DNA of 64,000 bases from [Scytonema hofmanni] UTEX 2349 (GCF_000582685.1 NZ_KK073768.1:2772883-2836882), one strand, 5' to 3'; counted from the first letter of the stretch, positions 43,756 to 52,534 are shown. Program-made: numbers and translations. The notes: generated by a model from the letters alone, not told the origin.

Positions 43756-46210
43756 GTGATTCGTTGGTCGAAATGAATAGAAATATTCAGGGATGACCGC
43801 AAGAAAAAGAAGGGAATAATCCCAACTAAACCTTGACAACTTGACAACCATAAGGGTGACTCAAATTATATTTTGAGAAGTCCCTTCCCGCAGGTGCAGC
43901 GGTGACAGCAAGTCCCCCACACTTGAGGTTAGCAACCCTAAGTGACCATTGTAACGGGGAATCATGGCGGTATCTGAAAGCCTAATTTGGAAACCCGCCT
44001 AGCAAGAACCCATGAGCAAAGCCTCGGCTTGAAGATGCGCTTGAACCATCGTGATCATGAACCAGCTTAAAGGCTAACCCTTCCGGGAAAACAGGATTTA
44101 AGGCAATGCCTGAACACTGTTGAGGCTGGAGCCAAAAGGCAAAGGATAGGGAATTGGCGGTTCCGTCTCCGACCAATAAGCACTTCCCACAAACCCGGTG
44201 GACAGCATCACTCTAAAGGTTCAACCAATGGTTGTCAGGAACGAAGTAACCCCCTTAACGCTCTCAGTCGGTCGATACTGAGTAGGTGCTAACCGTATGC
44301 ATTAAGGGGAAAGGATTGAGTCAGAAGCCAACGCTCTGCTGTAATGGCAGAGATATGCTGACGGACTCACGATGATTTGGAAAATAAAGTTGTAAGTAGC
44401 AATATATATGTCTAATACACGGCTTCAGTCAAAGCCCTTGCTAAGACAAAAACCGATGGTGGAATGGAAGGATACAAACTGGCGGAAGCTAGAGCGTGTT
44501 GTATTCAAGTTGCAAAAACGAATTTATCGAGCCACTCAGCGTGGAGATGTCAAGGCAGTTCGCAAACTCCAGAAAACATTGATGAGGTCTTGGTCTGCAA
44601 AGTGTTTAGCAGTACGAAAGGTAACTCAGGATAATCAGGGCAAGAAGACAGCCGGAGTAGACGGGGTTAAATCACTAACACCATTACAACGACTAGAACT
44701 TGCATCCAAACTGAGTTTAAACCGAAAGGTCAAACCGACCAGAAGGGTTTGGATACCCAAACCTGGAAGTGAGGAAAAACGCCCCTTAGGAATACCCACA
44801 ATGTACGACAGGGCGCTACAAGCGCTTGTTAAACAAACAATAGAACCAGAATGGGAGGCTCGTTTTGAGCCAAACTCCTACGGTTTTAGACCTGGGCGCT
44901 CATGCCACGATGCCATAGAAGCAATTTTTACAATAATCGCGCAAAAATCCAGGTATGTACTGGATGCCGATATCTCGAAATGCTTCGATTGCATCAACCA
45001 CGAGGCACTCTTGGACAAACTGAATACATTCCCCACCATACGCCGACAAATTCGTGCATGGTTAAAAGCGGGAGTGATAGATAAAGGCATATTTTCTGAT
45101 ACATCCGAAGGGACACCACAGGGCGGTGTGATTTCACCATTATTAGCTAACATCGCCCTACATGGCATGGAAAATCGGATAAAGCAGGTGTCTAAAAATG
45201 CCTTCCTGATTCGATACGCCGATGATTTCCTAATTTTACACGAAAATTTATCGGTAGTCGAAAGATGCCAAGAAATTATTGCCGAATGGTTAAAAAGCAT
45301 GGGATTGGAATTGAAACCAAGCAAAACCCGTTTAGCTCATACTCTCAATGAGCATGAAGGACAAAAACCGGGATTTGATTTTTTGGGGTTCAACGTTAGA
45401 CAATACCCAGTTGGAAAATACCAGTCTGGGAAAAACAACGGAACTCTACTTGGTTTTAAAACCCTCATTAAACCAAGCAAGAAAAAGATAAAACTCTATG
45501 CTAGGTCATTACGTAGTGTCATCAAAACCCATAAGGCTGCACCTCAAGAGGCACTAATAAGCCGATTAAACCCAATTATTCGGGGATGGGCTAACTACTA
45601 CAGCACGGTGGTAAGTAAGGAAATTCTCTCAGGAATGGACAAACTTATCTATCAACAATTAAAAGCTTGGTCAAGTTTCCGTCATCCACAAAAAGACTCC
45701 CATTGGATAGCCAAGCGCTACTGGCTTATTGACCAGGGTGAAGGATGGGTCTTTGCTAGCAGGAAAGAGGGTAACAAAAAGATGCGTCTTGTTAAGCACT
45801 CAGAAACACCAATTGTTAGACACATAAAAGTGCGAGGAGATTGCAGCCCTTACGACGGAGATTGGATATATTGGAGTACTAGAATGGGAATGCACCCAGA
45901 AGTGGCAGCAAGGGTATCAAAACTCTTGAAAAAGCAAAAAGGGAAATGCGCTCACTGCGAATTGTTCTTTAAAAATGGAGATTTATTGGAGATAGACCAC
46001 AAAAAACCGCGCTCAAAGGGTGGAAAAAACACACAAGATAATCTCCAATTACTTCATCGACATTGCCACGATACAAAAACAGCAAATGATGATAAAGCTG
46101 TTAGAGGTACTAATGACAATAGCCAAATCATTGAGGAGCCGTGTGAGGTGAAAGTCTCACGCACGGTTTTGTAGCCGAGGCAGTTCGGTGACGGACTGTC
46201 CTTAGGCAGC
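43756..46210 (+). mobile_element. Group II intron (about 2.45 kb) in the IsrB element leader
   Basis: It begins GTGATTCGTTGG at 43756, a variant of the GTGCGATTCGTTG end of the intron at 26411. It has a structured leader with GGTCG...GATGACCGCAAG, the encoded protein 44408-46174, domain V at 46136-46171 (GAGCCGTGTG...GTGAAAG...CACGCACGGTT), and domain VI at 46174-46207 with a candidate bulged A at 46204. The 3' end is placed at about 46210, uncertain by a few bases. The encoded protein's C-terminus overlaps domain V. Confidence 0.85.
44408..46174 (+). CDS. ltrA: Group II intron reverse transcriptase/maturase with HNH domain
   Basis: A 588-residue intron-encoded protein. RT blocks: AGVDGVKSL at 82-90, YGFRPGRSCHDA at 158-169, EGTPQGGVISPLLANIAL at 234-251, and YADD at 270-273. 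A maturase (X) domain spans about 340-450, and a C-terminal HNH module follows with CAHC, LEIDHKKPRSKGG and HRHCHD. It is more divergent from the 24179 protein than a recent copy would be, so the two introns arrived independently. It is intact. The last 13 residues are encoded by domain V sequence. Confidence 0.95.
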   Translation: MSNTRLQSKPLLRQKPMVEWKDTNWRKLERVVFKLQKRIYRATQRGDVKAVRKLQKTLMRSWSAKCLAVRKVTQDNQGKKTAGVDGVKSLTPLQRLELASKLSLNRKVKPTRRVWIPKPGSEEKRPLGIPTMYDRALQALVKQTIEPEWEARFEPNSYGFRPGRSCHDAIEAIFTIIAQKSRYVLDADISKCFDCINHEALLDKLNTFPTIRRQIRAWLKAGVIDKGIFSDTSEGTPQGGVISPLLANIALHGMENRIKQVSKNAFLIRYADDFLILHENLSVVERCQEIIAEWLKSMGLELKPSKTRLAHTLNEHEGQKPGFDFLGFNVRQYPVGKYQSGKNNGTLLGFKTLIKPSKKKIKLYARSLRSVIKTHKAAPQEALISRLNPIIRGWANYYSTVVSKEILSGMDKLIYQQLKAWSSFRHPQKDSHWIAKRYWLIDQGEGWVFASRKEGNKKMRLVKHSETPIVRHIKVRGDCSPYDGDWIYWSTRMGMHPEVAARVSKLLKKQKGKCAHCELFFKNGDLLEIDHKKPRSKGGKNTQDNLQLLHRHCHDTKTANDDKAVRGTNDNSQIIEEPCEVKVSRTVL

Positions 46211-46395
46211 GCTTGTAGAAGATAGGTTCTACGTGTCTGACTAGCCCATTGAGCTTAATCTTGATACAGACTTCCGATTGCTTCCCTAGATCGGATTAAC
46301 TCTAAACCGTCTTATCAGCGGTGTTGCGTAAAGGCAAGCCATTCTAGATTAAGTGGGCGAGGGGACTAATAACTAAACTCGAAAGGATTATCTCC

Positions 46396-47496
46396 ATGTT
46401 ACGAGTACCAGTTTTGTCAAAGTGGGGTCTGCCCCTGATGCCAACCAAGCCCAGTAGGGCGCGACGTTGGCTGAAATCTGGAAAAGCGCGAATTGTTCAC
46501 AACGACTTAGGAATATTTCAAATCCAACTAATCAAATTAACAGGAGAAGAGACTCAACCAGTCGCGGTTGGGGTAGATCCCGGCAAACTATATACAGGTA
46601 TAGGTGTGCAGTCAGCTAAATTTACTTTGTGGTTAGCTCATCTCCAACTGCCCTTCAAAACAGTCAAAGACCGCATGGAGCAACGCGCCATGATGCGCCG
46701 CACTCGCAGAGGTCGCCGTATTAATCGGAAAGTCGCATTCAATAAACGCGCTCATCGGCAAAAGCGATTTGACAATCGTAGGGGTTGCAAGATACCTCCT
46801 AGTATCAGAGCTAACCGCGAGTTAGAGTGGCGAGTTCTGGACGAACTAACCGTGATATTTCCAATTGAAACTGTCGTCTACGAAATTATCAAAGCGAGGG
46901 GTGATAAAGGGTTTAGTCCGGTTATGGTTGGTCAGAAATGGCAATTAGAACAGTTAACCGCGTTCGGCGAGGTCAAACAACTACAAGGTTGGGAGACAGC
47001 GCAGATCCGCACTCAACTAGGGTTGGAAAAACAAAAACACTCAAAAGGTGACGCGATACCTGCGACCCATGCGATAGACGGTGTAGCCCTAGCGTGTAGT
47101 GAATTTATTCAATATGGCATTATTGATCGCCATTCGAGAGGCTGGAAGGGTGAGGTTACTATAACTCCCGCGCCCTTTGCGGTTATTCGTCGCCCCCCAA
47201 TGTCGCGCAGACAGCTTCACCTAATGGTTCCGGCGAAAGGTGGGGTGCGTCGCAAATATGGAGGCACTGTAACCCGTCACGGATTCAGAAAAGGCGATTA
47301 CGTTGAAGCTACCCAAGGCAATAAAACTTATCGAGGCTGGGTTAGCGGCGACACTGAAAAACAGATTTCTGTCTCTGATGCTAACTGGAAGCGGTTAGGT
47401 CAGTTCAGTAAAAACAAAGTCCAACTAATTAGACGTTCTAGTGGGTTAATCTTGACGGTAGTTAAAACTACCGTTGGCGTTTCCTCTACTGTCTAA
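46396..47496 (+). CDS. isrB: IsrB-type RuvC nuclease (HNH-less IscB relative)
   Basis: A 366-residue protein. It has an N-terminal PLMP domain (GLPLMPTKPSRARRWLKSGKA, residues 11-31); RuvC-I with D61 in VGVDPGKLYTGIGV; an Arg-rich bridge helix (101-126, RRTRRGRRIN...); RuvC-II with E163 in VVYEII; RuvC-III with H225/D228 in THAIDGVALA; and a C-terminal target-adjacent-motif-binding-like region. There is no HNH domain between RuvC-II and -III, the defining difference of IsrB from IscB. Known IsrB proteins are RNA-guided nickases encoded by IS200/605-like elements. All catalytic residues are present. CTCGAAAGGATTATCTCC precedes the ATG. Confidence 0.87.
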   Translation: MLRVPVLSKWGLPLMPTKPSRARRWLKSGKARIVHNDLGIFQIQLIKLTGEETQPVAVGVDPGKLYTGIGVQSAKFTLWLAHLQLPFKTVKDRMEQRAMMRRTRRGRRINRKVAFNKRAHRQKRFDNRRGCKIPPSIRANRELEWRVLDELTVIFPIETVVYEIIKARGDKGFSPVMVGQKWQLEQLTAFGEVKQLQGWETAQIRTQLGLEKQKHSKGDAIPATHAIDGVALACSEFIQYGIIDRHSRGWKGEVTITPAPFAVIRRPPMSRRQLHLMVPAKGGVRRKYGGTVTRHGFRKGDYVEATQGNKTYRGWVSGDTEKQISVSDANWKRLGQFSKNKVQLIRRSSGLILTVVKTTVGVSSTV

Positions 47497-47545
47497 AGCC
47501 AAGTAGTTTCCACGCCGTTCGGCGAACTTTTTATGAGCGGGCAAA
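47497..47545 (+). other. Probable right end of the IsrB element
   Basis: After the stop, CGCCGTTCGGCG (47512-47523) forms a compact hairpin followed by AACTTTTTATGAGCG. Subterminal hairpins are typical of IS200/605-like ends. Immediately beyond, the HNH coding frame resumes, so the element boundary probably lies at about 47525-47535. Confidence 0.4.
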
Positions 47546-47906
47546 AGGTTGCTGTGAATATTGCCTGATTCCTGATGTGGCTACTTTTGCGCCTTACGAG
47601 ATTGACCACATCATTGCCAAAAAGCATGGTGGACGGACTGAATCGGAAAATTTAGCCCTATCCTGTACTATGTGCAACAAGCACAAAGGCTGCGATCTTG
47701 CCTCTGTCGATCCAGAAACGGAAAAAATCGTACCCTTGTACCATCCTCGCCAAGACCTATGGCATGAGCATTTTCGCCTGAGTGGGGCTGAGTTTGTGCC
47801 TTTAACCCCCATTGGTCGGGTGACGATTGGGTTATTGCAGTTAAATCGTCGTGAGAGAGTTGAGGAACGTCAGCTTTTGCGACAGGCTGGAATGATTGAG
47901 CCATGA
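47535..47906 (+). pseudogene. HNH endonuclease gene, 5' end lost at the IsrB element
   Basis: The frame reads FYERAKGCCEYCLIPDVATFAPYEIDHIIAKKHGGRTESENLALSC onward to EERQLLRQAGMIEP. The HNH core is complete: CEYC, the EIDHIIA motif, a late N/H region (LALSCTMCNKHKGCD). No start codon precedes CCEYC; the first ATG-like start is after the Cys pair (GTG 47577). Typical members have 10-20 more residues upstream, here replaced by element sequence. Probably an ordinary HNH gene truncated by the insertion. A start within the element could still make a protein. Confidence 0.6.
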
Positions 47907-47912
47907 TCGTCT

Positions 47913-48001
47913 TTTATCATGGGTTGCGATCGAGATATGTCCGACCTAGTTATTGCCCACAAATTCGATCCTTCCTGATCACCAAAATCATCCCTTAATT
48001 G
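47913..48001 (+). pseudogene. Decayed remnant of the sigma-InsA gene
   Basis: 47913-47976 aligns with 43078-43143, which encodes FIMRFEQDMSYLDIAQKLGIS of the sigma region 4. 47977-48001 aligns with the downstream flank at 43616-43640 (TGATAACCAAAATCATCCCTT). Everything between, including the InsA-like part, is missing. So a shortened copy of the gene 3' end lies on the far side of the intron/IsrB/HNH block. Confidence 0.7.
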
Positions 48002-48219
48002 GACAGCAGAGTTGAGACAACTGGAAAAATCCAGGGAAGAGGTAAACGAGGCAGGGAAAGGGTTTTCGTGTTTGATGCTGGTTTGATGGGAAGCATTGAG
48101 TTAGGCAACAAAAGCTTGCATATGCGATCGCAAAATTCAGAAATTGACTACTGGAATCGTCTTACAACTGGAATCATTCTGTTGCAAAGAGGTTACTCTT
48201 ACTCATAGGAACAAGAATA

Positions 48220-50067
48220 ATGCCCAGGCTTGGTTTAGCAAAATTTGGTACTCTTTTAGTTTTACTCATCTTTTTGTTAGGCGGCTCATGCCTGCTATCT
48301 GACATATTCCAGAATCACGCGATTGCTGCTGAACACGCACAATTTCCGACAGGAGATTTCCGATTGCGGAGTTATTTAAGAGTAACTCGCAGGTTTTTGG
48401 GTAGTCCTGAAGGAATGCGCTCCTCTAGCATGTCAGATCCAAGCTGTGAGCCAGTGGTTGATGGCAAAATTTATCGTCACATTGCTGGGATAGATCAATG
48501 TGTCAAACCCATGACGGATGACGATATTACCACAAATCTTAACGATCCATTTGCGACTGAGATTCTCCGCAAAGGAGCTTTTCCAGATAGTGTCGATGCC
48601 ATTTCTACTGCGATTTTAGGTAGTGGACTACAACTACAACAAAGGAGTTTCGTAGTTGGAGAAGGCAGCCAAATTCTAACTACGATTGCTTCTCGTGAGG
48701 AACCCCGTAATCTTCGCTATGTTATCAGCTGGACACCAAACATAACCGAGGATCAAATTTTCCTGAGTGCAGCACCCGGTGGAAACTCTAGCTTTCTGCA
48801 ACTGATCGCATGGAACGGCAAGGCTAAAAAATACAACTTTTACGAATTTCGAGAACAAGTAGGAGGAACCAGCAAGTACCAATTTGGACAACAAGTTGGA
48901 GAAACCAGCAGTGCCTCAGCCCCTACTAAAGTTTGGAGTTGGGCGGGGGATTCTGCAATGGCACAAACAGAACCAAGTATGGGGCATGGATGTTTTGACT
49001 GTCACCACAACGGTGTGGTGATTATGAAAGAACTAGCCTTCCCCTGGAACAATTGGCACTCTCAATTGGCAAGAATTTCACCACTGGTTGTGCCATTAGC
49101 TGTAGCCCAAGAAACATTCTTTGTGAATAGAAATGGTGCTGAGAATTTGGAGAAGGCTGTTAATGATGGCTTCCACATGTATTATGAAAATTGGTTGAGA
49201 GATCGCTTGAAAACTGAGGGAGACATCACTCAACTTAGCGATGTCAACCAGATGTTGCGCCACATTATCACCAACACGACTGTTAATCTGACTTCAACTC
49301 AGATTCAAAGCAATGGAGCCAATACCAGCCCACTGAACAGGGATATTTCTGGTATTCCTTCTGATTTTTTCCTGTGGGATTCAGCACTTAGAAAAGCATT
49401 GGGTCTCACATATAATATTCCAGCGATCGCTTTCAAGCGACAAGATTATGACAATTACCTCAATACACACAACTTCAAATTAGTTCAGTCTGACTTTACT
49501 AAGCCGGATGGTTCTCCGCTTTATGAACAAAAAGGCTCAACCCACTTTTCGTTCTTCATACCAGTTCCAGCGGCAGAAGACCTTTTTATGCTGGCAGAGA
49601 TGCGGTCTAAAAATATTATGACCGATAAATTTATCGCTGCTGTACTGATGGTGGACTTTGAAAATCCGGTCTTCTCTGAAAAGCGATCTAGCCTACAAAA
49701 ATATGCTGATCAGATTTCCACTGGTACGATTACGAGTGGACTTAGTAGTGTCCCGACCGACTTTGCTGCTAAAGTCAGAAACGCCGCTGGTGGTCAGCCG
49801 ATCTGCGATGAAAATAACTTCGACCAATGTACCGCTGAACAACAGTTTCTCAAAACGTGGGATCTTCCCGACGACCAGTGGAAAACCGTTGTCCAAATGC
49901 AAATTCAGTCTTATTTAAATGAATTTCAGACGATGACTGATCAGGGTAAGTTAGATCGACTGATGAGATTAAGTGTGAAGCGTCGGGAGCAGTTTCAATC
50001 CTCGCCCAAAATTCGTAATTTGAACGAATTTAGTCTATTAATACCCCAGACAGACATATCCCCCTAG
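48220..50067 (+). CDS. Secreted single-heme cytochrome c-like protein of unknown family
   Basis: A 615-residue protein. A signal peptide (residues 8-37, FGTLLVLLIFLLGGSCLLS) precedes a long domain with one c-type heme motif, C258-x2-C261-H262 in HGCFDCHH. Cys residues also occur in SDPSCEPV and GIDQCVKP, and later CDENNFDQC, possibly disulfides. The rest shows no domain I recognise. A covalently bound heme and export suggest a periplasmic or extracellular oxidoreductase or heme sensor (inference). It is 44 bp upstream of a second unknown gene, most likely one operon. Confidence 0.75.
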   Translation: MPRLGLAKFGTLLVLLIFLLGGSCLLSDIFQNHAIAAEHAQFPTGDFRLRSYLRVTRRFLGSPEGMRSSSMSDPSCEPVVDGKIYRHIAGIDQCVKPMTDDDITTNLNDPFATEILRKGAFPDSVDAISTAILGSGLQLQQRSFVVGEGSQILTTIASREEPRNLRYVISWTPNITEDQIFLSAAPGGNSSFLQLIAWNGKAKKYNFYEFREQVGGTSKYQFGQQVGETSSASAPTKVWSWAGDSAMAQTEPSMGHGCFDCHHNGVVIMKELAFPWNNWHSQLARISPLVVPLAVAQETFFVNRNGAENLEKAVNDGFHMYYENWLRDRLKTEGDITQLSDVNQMLRHIITNTTVNLTSTQIQSNGANTSPLNRDISGIPSDFFLWDSALRKALGLTYNIPAIAFKRQDYDNYLNTHNFKLVQSDFTKPDGSPLYEQKGSTHFSFFIPVPAAEDLFMLAEMRSKNIMTDKFIAAVLMVDFENPVFSEKRSSLQKYADQISTGTITSGLSSVPTDFAAKVRNAAGGQPICDENNFDQCTAEQQFLKTWDLPDDQWKTVVQMQIQSYLNEFQTMTDQGKLDRLMRLSVKRREQFQSSPKIRNLNEFSLLIPQTDISP

Positions 50068-50111
50068 AGAAATATTCAAAGAAAAACTTCCCCAAATATA
50101 AGGAAAAAAAG

Positions 50112-51767
50112 ATGCCTAAACTACCTCAATTTGACCCACCAGCCAACCAAAACGATTTTCATCCAGGCGAAGAAGAAAAGGAAAAAGCACTCCGTACTCG
50201 CTGGAATGACAACATAAATCGTTTTACGGAACAGACCCTACAAAACGATCCGTGGAGTTCAGAGAATCAACCACCACTGACCCAGTATTACAACCCGCTT
50301 AATACTGATATTCCTGCTGGAATAGAAGGCTTACCCATCCCATGGATAGCATTTCCTAATCGAATCTTAATTCAGTATCCCAATGTTGGACAGCGTACTC
50401 AATGGAAATATGCTGATGAGGGTCCGCCAGCTGCTGATAACTATACCCCGCGTGGTCCACGGGGTTGGCAAGATGAGTATTGCGAATGGAGCGTTAGCCG
50501 TAATGCAGAAGGCAAGATCACCAAAGTAATGTTTACCTGTGAGAATCGAGAGTATTGGTATACATTGTGGGATATTGATCCGAATGTTGTGTTGCGTCTT
50601 TATCAACAATTAGTTGGTTCACAGGTCAAGCTTGAGGATCTTTACCTGCGAGATAGCCAGGGCAATTTGGTCGTTGATCCGGCAACAGGACGACCAGCTT
50701 ATGACGATCGCAATCCTTGGAATAGCACCACAACTAACGGGGCTGTTCACCTGATTAGCAACCCCAACACGCTCAGTGCCCAGATATTTCTCGCCGGACA
50801 AGCAACTGTCCTTCGTAAAGATACAAATGGTAATCCGATTACAGACCAAAACGCGCTGATTAATTGCAGTCTTTATGGTGCCGCAAACCGTAACAGCGAT
50901 CCGACAATTGGAGCAACGGTTAATGAATTAGTACTTGGAACTGGAGAACCTAAATCTGGCTTACGGATTTCTCTCGAAAATCCAGTTGGTCTTTACATTC
51001 AAACGCCTAATTTTGGTACGTATCGACTGCCCTCAAATGCGCCCTCAAATGCTCGACCATCAGACTATTGGAAGGTGATTCGGGGTCGTCAGCGTCAAGG
51101 TGGTGAACGGATGGATTACATTATCCATGCAGTGTACGAAGTGCCTGAAGAGCTTGGTTTTACGGTTGGCGATATTAGAATCGGGACAGCAAATATTGAA
51201 TTCGGATCACAGATTACCCAAACCTTCAACGTTGTTCTTGCGGGTTGGGGTTTACCTCAAGTGACCGCTTCAGAATCATTTCTTTGTGCTGGTAATGCAA
51301 CCAAGCCGTTACCCCGACCGTTTATATTGAGAGAATCGGAGATGTTGGCTGTAGCACAACGTTCTGGTCTGAATATGCAGATCGAACAAGGAACTACGGT
51401 TCAGAATGTGGGACTTGAGGCATTTGATAGCGGGAGCAATACTTCTATTGAGGTTACTGGTGGAACAGGAATTACCGTTGAAAAAACTGGGTTTCAGGAC
51501 ATACAAGGCGCACAAATTTTTATCCTTACCATCACCGCTGCCTCTGATGCCCCATTAGGTAATCGTTCTATCCTCCTGACAAACTCTGATGGCTCTCACG
51601 GTCCTGCCGCCTATGGTTTGTTGACGGTTGTTTCACCAGGTACACTTAGTAGAACCACAGTTCCTACTGTAGCAGCAATTACAGAAGTCAGCCCTATTGA
51701 AAAGGCGGTGCAATCCATAACTGTTTCTGCCCCTGTTGAGTTACCAACAAGAAGGTACTCCCAATAG
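50112..51767 (+). CDS. Hypothetical protein, probable partner of the heme protein
   Basis: A 551-residue soluble protein with no signal peptide. It is rich in Pro, Asn and Trp. Notable text: GWQDEYCEWSVSRNAEGKI with VMFTCENREYWYTLW (about residues 118-154), an acidic Trp/Tyr-rich segment that could hold a metal or cofactor, then beta-rich repeats, and a Thr/Val-rich C-terminal region (about 430-510) resembling an Ig-like fold. I do not recognise the family. An AAGGAAAAAAAG precedes the ATG. Co-transcription with the secreted heme protein suggests a shared pathway. Confidence 0.7.
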   Translation: MPKLPQFDPPANQNDFHPGEEEKEKALRTRWNDNINRFTEQTLQNDPWSSENQPPLTQYYNPLNTDIPAGIEGLPIPWIAFPNRILIQYPNVGQRTQWKYADEGPPAADNYTPRGPRGWQDEYCEWSVSRNAEGKITKVMFTCENREYWYTLWDIDPNVVLRLYQQLVGSQVKLEDLYLRDSQGNLVVDPATGRPAYDDRNPWNSTTTNGAVHLISNPNTLSAQIFLAGQATVLRKDTNGNPITDQNALINCSLYGAANRNSDPTIGATVNELVLGTGEPKSGLRISLENPVGLYIQTPNFGTYRLPSNAPSNARPSDYWKVIRGRQRQGGERMDYIIHAVYEVPEELGFTVGDIRIGTANIEFGSQITQTFNVVLAGWGLPQVTASESFLCAGNATKPLPRPFILRESEMLAVAQRSGLNMQIEQGTTVQNVGLEAFDSGSNTSIEVTGGTGITVEKTGFQDIQGAQIFILTITAASDAPLGNRSILLTNSDGSHGPAAYGLLTVVSPGTLSRTTVPTVAAITEVSPIEKAVQSITVSAPVELPTRRYSQ

Positions 51768-51835
51768 GCTTTGGTCTCAGCTTTCGTAGCGTAACGCACC
51801 TTGATTTATTGACTTAGTGCGATCGCATTGACTAT

Positions 51836-52016
51836 CTATTTCAGCGACTCCGGAAATAGATTTTGCGATCGCCGAAATAGTAATTGCTCTGTCAATATCT
51901 ATTTCGGCGGCTCCGGAAATAGATTTTGCGATCGCCGAAATAGTAATTGCTCTGTCAATATCTATTTCGGCGACTCCGGAAATAGATTTTGCGATCGCCG
52001 AAATAGTAATTGCCGT
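51836..52016. repeat. Three tandem copies of a 63-bp palindromic unit
   Basis: Units start at 51836, 51899 and 51962. Each holds CTATTTC...GAAATAG and CGATCGCCGAAATAG, so each can fold into a hairpin, and GCGATCGCC is HIP1-like. Because 63 is 21 codons, the plus frame stays open as a 21-residue repeat. The palindromic design argues for a DNA or RNA function rather than protein. Confidence 0.9.
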
Positions 52017-52154
52017 CTAAAATCTGGTGCAGAGTACCCCGTTTGGTCTCCCTATGATGCTGTAGAGGCTGTCAATATCATGTTAAAGCCTTTGAAGACC
52101 CACTTACTTATAATGAGAATATAGAAAAACAGTAGACTAAAAACAGGCGTAATT

Positions 52155-52534
52155 ATGCAGGCTATTTTTTGGAGTGTAGAAGAAGTTGCCCAAAGAGCCA
52201 AACAATTTTACTTTAAGGGGATTCGCTCAGAGGTTGAGCATGGTGATAATACAGCAGATTCCTTTGTTATGAGGTAGATAATAGCCCCCTCATCGCTTGC
52301 GGGGAGGGGGTTGGGGGTGGGGTTCTTGTACCTCATGACACCGGGAAGTGCTGTATTGGCAAGATGATTGTGATTGATGCTGAAACAGGCGAATATGGAA
52401 TTGATAAAAGTGGTGTTGAATCAGCATTAAGGTTAAAGCAGAAGAATCCCAACGCTAGATTATTTACTATGCGAATTGGTTATGATGTTGCTGTCACCTT
52501 TGGTGGTGCTTCTATGGAGCGTACAGTTGAATGA
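52155..52534 (+). pseudogene. Small antitoxin-like gene split by a TA-flanked MITE
   Basis: 5' part: MQAIFWSVEEVAQRAKQFY...VEHGDN (from ATG 52155). 3' part: IGKMIVIDAETGEYGIDKSG...ASMERTVE, ending TGA 52532-52534. Removing 52251-52354 restores one frame with the junction ...HGD-N-IGKMIVID and a TA target site. The whole would be about 90 residues, a common cyanobacterial protein usually next to an aspartic protease, as here. Its function is unknown; an antitoxin-like role is a guess. The 3' part alone could be translated from ATG 52364. Confidence 0.7.
52252..52353. mobile_element. 102-bp MITE with TA target duplication
   Basis: Inverted ends AATACAGCAGATTCC...TTATGAGGTA and TACCTCATGACACC...TGCTGTATT are about 29 bp and imperfect. 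TA duplicates flank CAGCA (52252) and TGCTG (52353). TA duplication points to an IS630/Tc1-type transposase acting in trans. The core is a GGGTTGGGGGTGGGG-type repeat. Confidence 0.75.

Larger units (their letters stand above)
43725..46395 (+). ncRNA. Probable IsrB/IscB omega RNA, split by the group II intron
   Basis: The 185 bp between the intron end (about 46211) and the IsrB ATG (46396) are non-coding and structured, as in IscB-type loci where the omega RNA lies just upstream of the nuclease gene. GTAGAA (46215-46220) pairs with TTCTAC (46227-46232). AGACA on the other side of the intron (43747-43751) pairs with TGTCT (46234-46238) to extend the same stem once exons are joined. The guide would lie just 5' of 43745. 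Exact ends are inferred; total spliced length is near 210-220 nt. Confidence 0.55.

Noticed and set aside
47999..48208. 69-codon frame before the heme-protein gene
   Set aside because: It has no family resemblance, begins at a relic sequence and overlaps the probable promoter region.
51836..52016. Possible CRISPR array
   Set aside because: The three copies are directly abutting 63-bp units without variable spacers, and no cas genes are nearby.
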